From: Thermus sp. 2.9
GTDB taxonomy: Bacteria; Deinococcota; Deinococci; Deinococcales; Thermaceae
Assembly (NCBI RefSeq): GCF_000794385.1
Contig: NZ_JTJB01000004.1
Span: 1-60,144, forward strand
Length of the DNA: 60,144 nucleotides
Direction: 5' to 3'
Shown: piece after piece, positions 54,614-60,144 of the stretch
Layout of the letters: every line of letters starts with the position of its first letter
How positions within the stretch are numbered: the first letter of the stretch is position 1
Program-made: the position numbers and the translations under genes
The notes under the pieces: model-generated
The model's database searches: none
What the model saw: only the letters and a program-made list of their open reading frames with translations
Told to the model about the DNA's origin: nothing

Positions 54614-55713
54614 GTCCACCTCTTGGCCTCTTCCCGGGCCCAAGCGTCCACGGCGAAGAGGTTCTCCCATGTTAGGGGAAGGGTGGGGGTGGCTTCCAGG
54701 ACCCGGGCGAGGATCGCTGGGATGCGGGTGAAGGGGATGCGACCCGCCAAGAAGGCCTCCACCGCCACCTCGTCGGCGGCGGAGACCGCCACCTGGGCCA
54801 CCCCGCCCCTCCTTCCCGCCTCGTAGGCCACCTGTAGGGCGGGGAAGCGGTTTAGGTCGGGCTCCAGGAACTCCAAGACCCCGGGGAGGGGAAGGTCTTT
54901 TAGGGGGGTTTCCGCCCGCTCGGGGTGGGTGAGGGCGTACTGGATGAAAAGCCGCATGTCCGTGGGGCCGAGCTGGGCTTTGAGGTTGCCGTCGGTGAAG
55001 CGCACCAGGCCGTGGACGTAGGCCTGGGGGTGGATGAGGACCTTGATCCTTTCCAAAGGGAAGCGGAAGAGCTCCTTGGCCTCCAGGACCTCGAGGCCCT
55101 TGTTGAAGAGGGTGGCGGAGTCCACGGTGACCTTGGGGCCCATCTTCCAACGGGGGTGGTTCAGGGCCATCTCCGGGGTCACCTGGGAGAGGTCCGCCGG
55201 TTCCTTGAGGAAGGGCCCTCCGCTGGCGGTGAGGATGAGCTCGGCCACGTCCTCCCGCCTTTCCCCCAAAAGGGCCTGGAAGAGGGCGGAGTGCTCCGAG
55301 TCCACGGGAAGGACCTCGGCCCCGTGGGCCTCCGCCTCCTGCCAGAGGAGGGGCCCCGCCGCCACCATGGCCTCCTTGTTGGCCAGGGCGAGGCGCTTGC
55401 CGGTTCTCACCGCCGCCCGGGTGGGGGAGAGGCCCGCCAGGCCCGGGATGGCCGCCACCGCCACCTCCGCCTCGAGGGCGGCCACCTCCTCCGGGGTGCC
55501 GAGCTTTAGCCAGGGAAAGCGCGCCTTGAGCGCGGGGTGTAAGCTTTCCTCCGCCGCCACCAGGAGGGGCTTCCACTCGGCGATCTGCTGGGAAAGCGCC
55601 TCCAGGTTCTTCCCCGCCGCTAGGCCCACCACCTTGTAGCCCCGCCAGCGGCAGACCTCCAGGGCCTGCCGGCCGATGGAGCCCGTGGAACCCAGGATCA
55701 CGACCCTTTTCAT
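54610..55713 (-). CDS. dxr: Dxr 1-deoxy-D-xylulose-5-phosphate reductoisomerase
   Basis: A 367-residue MEP-pathway enzyme. [17 protein letters not shown] is the NADPH motif; [14 protein letters not shown] and [11 protein letters not shown] hold metal and substrate residues; [20 protein letters not shown] is diagnostic. Coupled to cdsA and rseP by four-base overlaps. Confidence 0.96.
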   Translation of the reverse strand: MKRVVILGSTGSIGRQALEVCRWRGYKVVGLAAGKNLEALSQQIAEWKPLLVAAEESLHPALKARFPWLKLGTPEEVAALEAEVAVAAIPGLAGLSPTRAAVRTGKRLALANKEAMVAAGPLLWQEAEAHGAEVLPVDSEHSALFQALLGERREDVAELILTASGGPFLKEPADLSQVTPEMALNHPRWKMGPKVTVDSATLFNKGLEVLEAKELFRFPLERIKVLIHPQAYVHGLVRFTDGNLKAQLGPTDMRLFIQYALTHPERAETPLKDLPLPGVLEFLEPDLNRFPALQVAYEAGRRGGVAQVAVSAADEVAVEAFLAGRIPFTRIPAILARVLEATPTLPLTWENLFAVDAWAREEAKRWT

Positions 55714-56540
55714 GTGAAGAGCACCACCAGAAAGTACGTGAGGGGGAAGGTGAAAAGCAGGCTATCTATGCGGTCCAAAAGCCCCCCGTGCCCGGGAAGG
55801 AAGCGCCCGGAGTCCTTTACCCCGGCGAAGCGCTTGAGCATGGACTCCGCCAGGTCGCCCAGTTGCGCCGCCAAGGAGAGGAGGAGGCTAAAGAGCCAGA
55901 GCTCCAAAAGGCCGAAGGGAAACACCTCCCGCACCATTCCCGTGTAGGCCAAGAGGGCCAGAAAGCTCACCAGGATGCCGCCCAAGGAGCCTTCCAGGGT
56001 CTTCCCCGGGCTGATCTCCGGGGCGAGCTTCCGGCGGCCAAAGGCCCGGCCCACGAAGTAGGCCCCGATGTCCGTGGCGAAGCTGGCCACGATGGGGAGG
56101 CTTAGGGTCCAAAGGCCCAGGTGGCCATCGGGGGTTTCCCGCAGGAGGAGGACGTAGCCCAGGCTCCAAGGTAGATAGAGGAAGGCGAAGAGGGTGAAGA
56201 CGAAGCGGGTGAGGTCGGCGCCCCGAAGAAGCTCGTAGCTGAAGCTCGCCATGAGGAAAAGCCCCAAGGCCACCTCCCGCCAGGGGACCTGGGGAAAGTG
56301 CCAGTAAAGGGCGGGCAAGGAAAAGAGGTAGACGCCCACGCCCCCCAGGTAGAAAAGGGGCAGATTGAGACGGATGTCCCGCCGGGCCAGCATCTCCTTG
56401 AGTTCCAGCCCCCCCAGGAGGAGGACCAGGACCAAGGTGGGCAGGATGAGGGCCACCCCGGCCCAGAGGACGAGGAGGAGAAGCCCCGCCCCCACCAAGG
56501 CGGAAACCACCCGGGTGGGGAGGTCCTCCCGTCCGGTCAT
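55710..56540 (-). CDS. cdsA: CdsA phosphatidate cytidylyltransferase
   Basis: A 276-residue membrane enzyme making CDP-diacylglycerol. It has about eight helices and the C-terminal signature region [34 protein letters not shown] 56540. Confidence 0.94.
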   Translation of the reverse strand: MTGREDLPTRVVSALVGAGLLLLVLWAGVALILPTLVLVLLLGGLELKEMLARRDIRLNLPLFYLGGVGVYLFSLPALYWHFPQVPWREVALGLFLMASFSYELLRGADLTRFVFTLFAFLYLPWSLGYVLLLRETPDGHLGLWTLSLPIVASFATDIGAYFVGRAFGRRKLAPEISPGKTLEGSLGGILVSFLALLAYTGMVREVFPFGLLELWLFSLLLSLAAQLGDLAESMLKRFAGVKDSGRFLPGHGGLLDRIDSLLFTFPLTYFLVVLFT

Positions 56541-56609
56541 CCCGAACCCCCAGCAAAGGGGGGCGGCTTGCCCACCCCTAGCGCCGGCACCCCGCCCCTC
56601 GCCCTGGGC

Positions 56610-57167
56610 CTAGCCCAGGATCTCCTGCTCCTTCTTCTCCAAAAGCTCGTCCGCCTTGGCGATGAACTCGTCGGTGATCTTCTGGATCTCCGCCTCGGCC
56701 CGCTTGGTGTCGTCCTCGGAGAGGTGGAGGTCCTTGGCGAGCTTTTTGAGCTTTTCCAGGGCCTCGCGGCGGATGTTGCGGATGGCCACCCGGCCTTCCT
56801 CGGCGTAGTGCCGGGCCGCTTTGACGAGCTCCTTGCGCCTTTCCTCCGTGAGGGGGGGGATGTTGATGTAAAGGGCGTCCCCCTTGTTGGCGGGGTTGAG
56901 GCCGAGGTCGGAGTCGCGGATGGCTTTTTCAATGGCTTTTAAGGCGTTTTGGTCCCAGGACTGGACCACCAGGGTCCGGGCGTCCGGGGCGCTGACGGTG
57001 GCGATCTGGTTGAGGGGGACGTGGGTGCCGTAGTACTCCACCTTGAGGTGGAGGAGAAGCGCGGGGTTGGCCCGCCCCGAGCGCAGGCCCGCCAGGTTGT
57101 GCTCCAGGGCCTCGAGGCTCTTTTGCATGTGGCTTCGGGTTTCCGCGTACAGCTCCTTCAGGGTCAT
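56610..57167 (-). CDS. frr: Frr ribosome recycling factor
   Basis: A 185-residue three-helix-bundle protein: LEHNLAGLRSGRANPALL, TLVVQSWDQNALKAIEKAIR and PPLTEERRKELVKAARHYAE are hallmarks. Twelve bases after pyrH. The 69-base gap to cdsA shows no clear signal. Confidence 0.96.
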   Translation of the reverse strand: MTLKELYAETRSHMQKSLEALEHNLAGLRSGRANPALLLHLKVEYYGTHVPLNQIATVSAPDARTLVVQSWDQNALKAIEKAIRDSDLGLNPANKGDALYINIPPLTEERRKELVKAARHYAEEGRVAIRNIRREALEKLKKLAKDLHLSEDDTKRAEAEIQKITDEFIAKADELLEKKEQEILG

Positions 57168-57179
57168 GGCGCCTCCTTT

Positions 57180-59312
<2,133 letters not shown>

Positions 59313-59416
59313 ATTCCTCCCGTTCGGGGAAGGTTGGGCTTGGCGTTCCCCGTGCGCCGGCCTCGTTCCCGCAGGACCTTCCCCTGCCTGGCGGGCTGGT
59401 CCGGCACACCTCTCCG

Positions 59417-59445
59417 ATTATAGAGGGGCTTTCCCCTTTGCGTAA
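59417..59445 (-). promoter_or_regulatory. rpsB promoter
   Basis: Minus strand: TTACGC (59440-59445), 17-base spacer, perfect TATAAT (59417-59422). Its -35 overlaps the -35 of the divergent tRNA promoter. Confidence 0.8.
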
Positions 59446-59466
59446 GCCCCCCCTTTGGGCTATACT
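59438..59466 (+). promoter_or_regulatory. tRNA-Ala promoter
   Basis: TTGCGT (59438-59443), 17-base spacer, TATACT (59461-59466), then 11 bases to the tRNA. It shares four bases of -35 sequence with the rpsB promoter on the other strand. Confidence 0.75.
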
Positions 59467-59477
59467 CCCTAGGGCGT

Positions 59478-59552
59478 GGGGCGGTAGCTCAGAGGGAGAG
59501 CACCCGCCTTGCAAGCGGGAGGTCAGGGGTTCAAATCCCCTCCGCTCCACCA
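59478..59552 (+). tRNA. tRNA-Ala (anticodon UGC)
   Basis: A complete cloverleaf with encoded CCA. The acceptor stem GGGGCGG/CCGCTCC includes the G3-U70 pair that identifies alanine tRNAs. D arm GCTC/GAGC, anticodon stem CCCGC/GCGGG around loop CTTGCAA (anticodon TGC), T arm AGGGG/CCCCT with TTCAAAT loop. Confidence 0.97.
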
Positions 59553-59571
59553 GCTTCAGGACGCAAAGCTT

Positions 59572-59599
59572 CACCCCCCGGTAGCGTGGCCGGGGGGTG
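59572..59599 (+). terminator. Terminator after tRNA-Ala
   Basis: CACCCCCCGG and CCGGGGGGTG form a ten-base stem with an eight-base loop 19 bases after the tRNA, followed by GTTCTGTT. Confidence 0.7.
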
Positions 59600-59604
59600 G
59601 TTCT

Positions 59605-59625
59605 GTTAGCTTATGGTTAGCTTAT
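59605..59625. repeat. Two tandem copies of GTTAGCTTAT
   Basis: GTTAGCTTAT occurs at 59605-59614 and 59616-59625. The repeat ends immediately before the stop of the integrase-like remnant and might be an integrase arm site or a chance repeat. Confidence 0.6.
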
Positions 59626-59730
59626 CTAGGCCTGCCCTCGAGGCCCGGTCAGGTCCTCTGGGTCCAGGACCCAGCTCCGCCGCTCCTCCTGGAGGTGCCG
59701 GTAGACATTGAGGGTGATGATGTAGCGGGA
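59626..59730 (-). pseudogene. C-terminal remnant of a tyrosine-recombinase integrase
   Basis: On the minus strand the ~33 residues before the stop at 59626 read RYIITLNVYRHLQEERRSWV and then LDPEDL. TLNVYRHL resembles the segment with the catalytic Tyr at the end of phage-type integrases (TLDTYGHL type). A stop stands a few codons upstream and the rest is gone. Its position beside a tRNA 3' end fits a lost integrative element. The short length limits certainty. Confidence 0.5.
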
Positions 59731-59859
59731 CTACTCCGGGCTATTCCTTCTCCTGAGGGCCCCGCATCGTTTCCCCCGGCCTGGTGGCGGGAGGTGCTCA
59801 AGGAGGCCCTTGTCTCCTGGCAGCAACGGCTCTATCCCCCTGGCCTCGTTGGAACTTAA
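59722..59859 (+). other. Short open frame of unknown meaning between tRNA and transposase fragment
   Basis: One frame reads LLRAIPSPEGPASFPPAWWR then EVLKEALVSWQQRLYPP, ending at TAA 59857. It looks protein-like in composition but I recognise no family, and there is no clear start. It could be a fragment of the same lost element. The remaining bases to 59930 show no feature I can support. Confidence 0.3.
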
Positions 59860-59930
59860 GGGGGGGAAGGTCAGCAGAAGCCTCATGGGCTTGCCTTGCA
59901 AACCTCGTCTACGGTATACATCCTAGCGCC

Positions 59931-60144
59931 ATGGGCAAGCGCGGCTTTCCCCGGCGAGAACCGAGCCCCAAAGAGGTCCTCACCCACCGCCTCCGCCTCG
60001 CCCAGGAGGTGGCCCCTCCCACCCCCACGGGCCGAAGGGGCAGACCCTGGCGCTACCCCCACGCCCTCTACCTCGCCCTCCTCCTAGGCAAGTTACGCTT
60101 CGCGTGACCCGCGCCTTCTACAAGCTCACCTACCGGAAAACCGA
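59931..60144 (+). pseudogene. Transposase-like N-terminal fragment, frameshifted, cut by window end
   Basis: ATG 59931 opens MGKRGFPRREPSPKEVLTHR with RLAQEVAPPTPTGRRGRPWR and YPHALYLALLLGKLRF, resembling the start of DDE transposases in Thermus (short basic front, then GRRGRPWRYPHALYLALLL). The frame stops at 60105-60107, but the next frame carries on as VTLRVTRAFYKLTYRKT to the window edge, so one indel near 60090 is likely. The IS family cannot be fixed from this piece. Confidence 0.45.

Noticed and set aside
59313-59416. A structured autoregulatory leader for rpsB
   Set aside because: The ~100-base leader is G/C-rich and will fold, but I cannot identify the conserved elements of a known S2 leader by eye.
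59506-59901. GCCTTGCAA repeated at 59506-59514 (tRNA anticodon region) and 59893-59901 as att cores
   Set aside because: Nine bases are too short for a recombinase core, and the flanks do not match. Kept only as a weak hint for the element scar.

Overview
The window is high-G+C chromosomal DNA of a Thermus species. Evidence: a Thermus-type 7Fe ferredoxin, the nar operon led by the cytochrome gene narC, a DnrS/DnrT-type regulator pair, tightly packed operons with ATGA/GTGA overlaps, several near-leaderless promoters, and the gene order rpsB-tsf-pyrH-frr-cdsA-dxr-rseP. No tools were used; functions come from motifs, gene order and family knowledge.

Layout. (1) 1-24.7 kb is a denitrification and iron accessory region. 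It holds the 3' part of nirS (broken), a nirJ-like radical SAM gene, a nonsense-mutated cytochrome c gene, a cytochrome P460/MarR operon, a nonsense-mutated DUF488 gene, a ferredoxin, feoABC, dnrT split by an IS3-family element, dnrS, narCGHJI with two narK transporters, and a block of DUF2249/DUF1858 proteins, two heme-copper/NnrS-like membrane proteins, a globin-ubiquitin-like fusion and a DUF59 protein. (2) 24.7-32.6 kb has three large c-di-GMP proteins (HD-GYP, GGDEF-EAL, GGDEF). (3) 32.6-36.9 kb has hemE-hemH-hemY facing a periplasmic PPIase gene. (4) 36.9-42.6 kb is a divergent sulfur/persulfide cluster with two CsoR-type palindromes. (5) 42.6-47 kb is prkA-yeaH-spoVR. (6) 47-53 kb is mixed housekeeping (CPBP protease, MBL and phosphoesterase hydrolases, recX, spoVS, rsmB, proC). 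(7) 53-59.3 kb is the translation/isoprenoid/membrane operon from rpsB to a glycosyltransferase. (8) 59.4-60.1 kb has tRNA-Ala(UGC), a probable integrase remnant and a transposase-like fragment.

How the parts work together. Four nearly identical 18-bp palindromes (CCWTGACYYNSRTYATGG) sit 41-54 bases ahead of the nirJ-like gene, the ferredoxin gene, the DUF2249 gene and the NnrS-like gene. They fit the FNR/DNR half-site arrangement TTGAC-N4-GTCA and mark one regulon. The obvious candidate regulator, the Crp/Fnr protein DnrT, is interrupted by the IS element, which has clean 3-bp target duplications. Several nir-side genes also carry nonsense or frameshift lesions while the nar operon is intact, so this genome may be reducing denitrification to nitrate respiration.

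Caution. Several lesions are single-base deletions in short G/C runs. Essential pyrH has its universal KLSGE loop displaced by a -1/+1 pair, which points to sequencing or assembly indels. The three nonsense substitutions are not explained that way.
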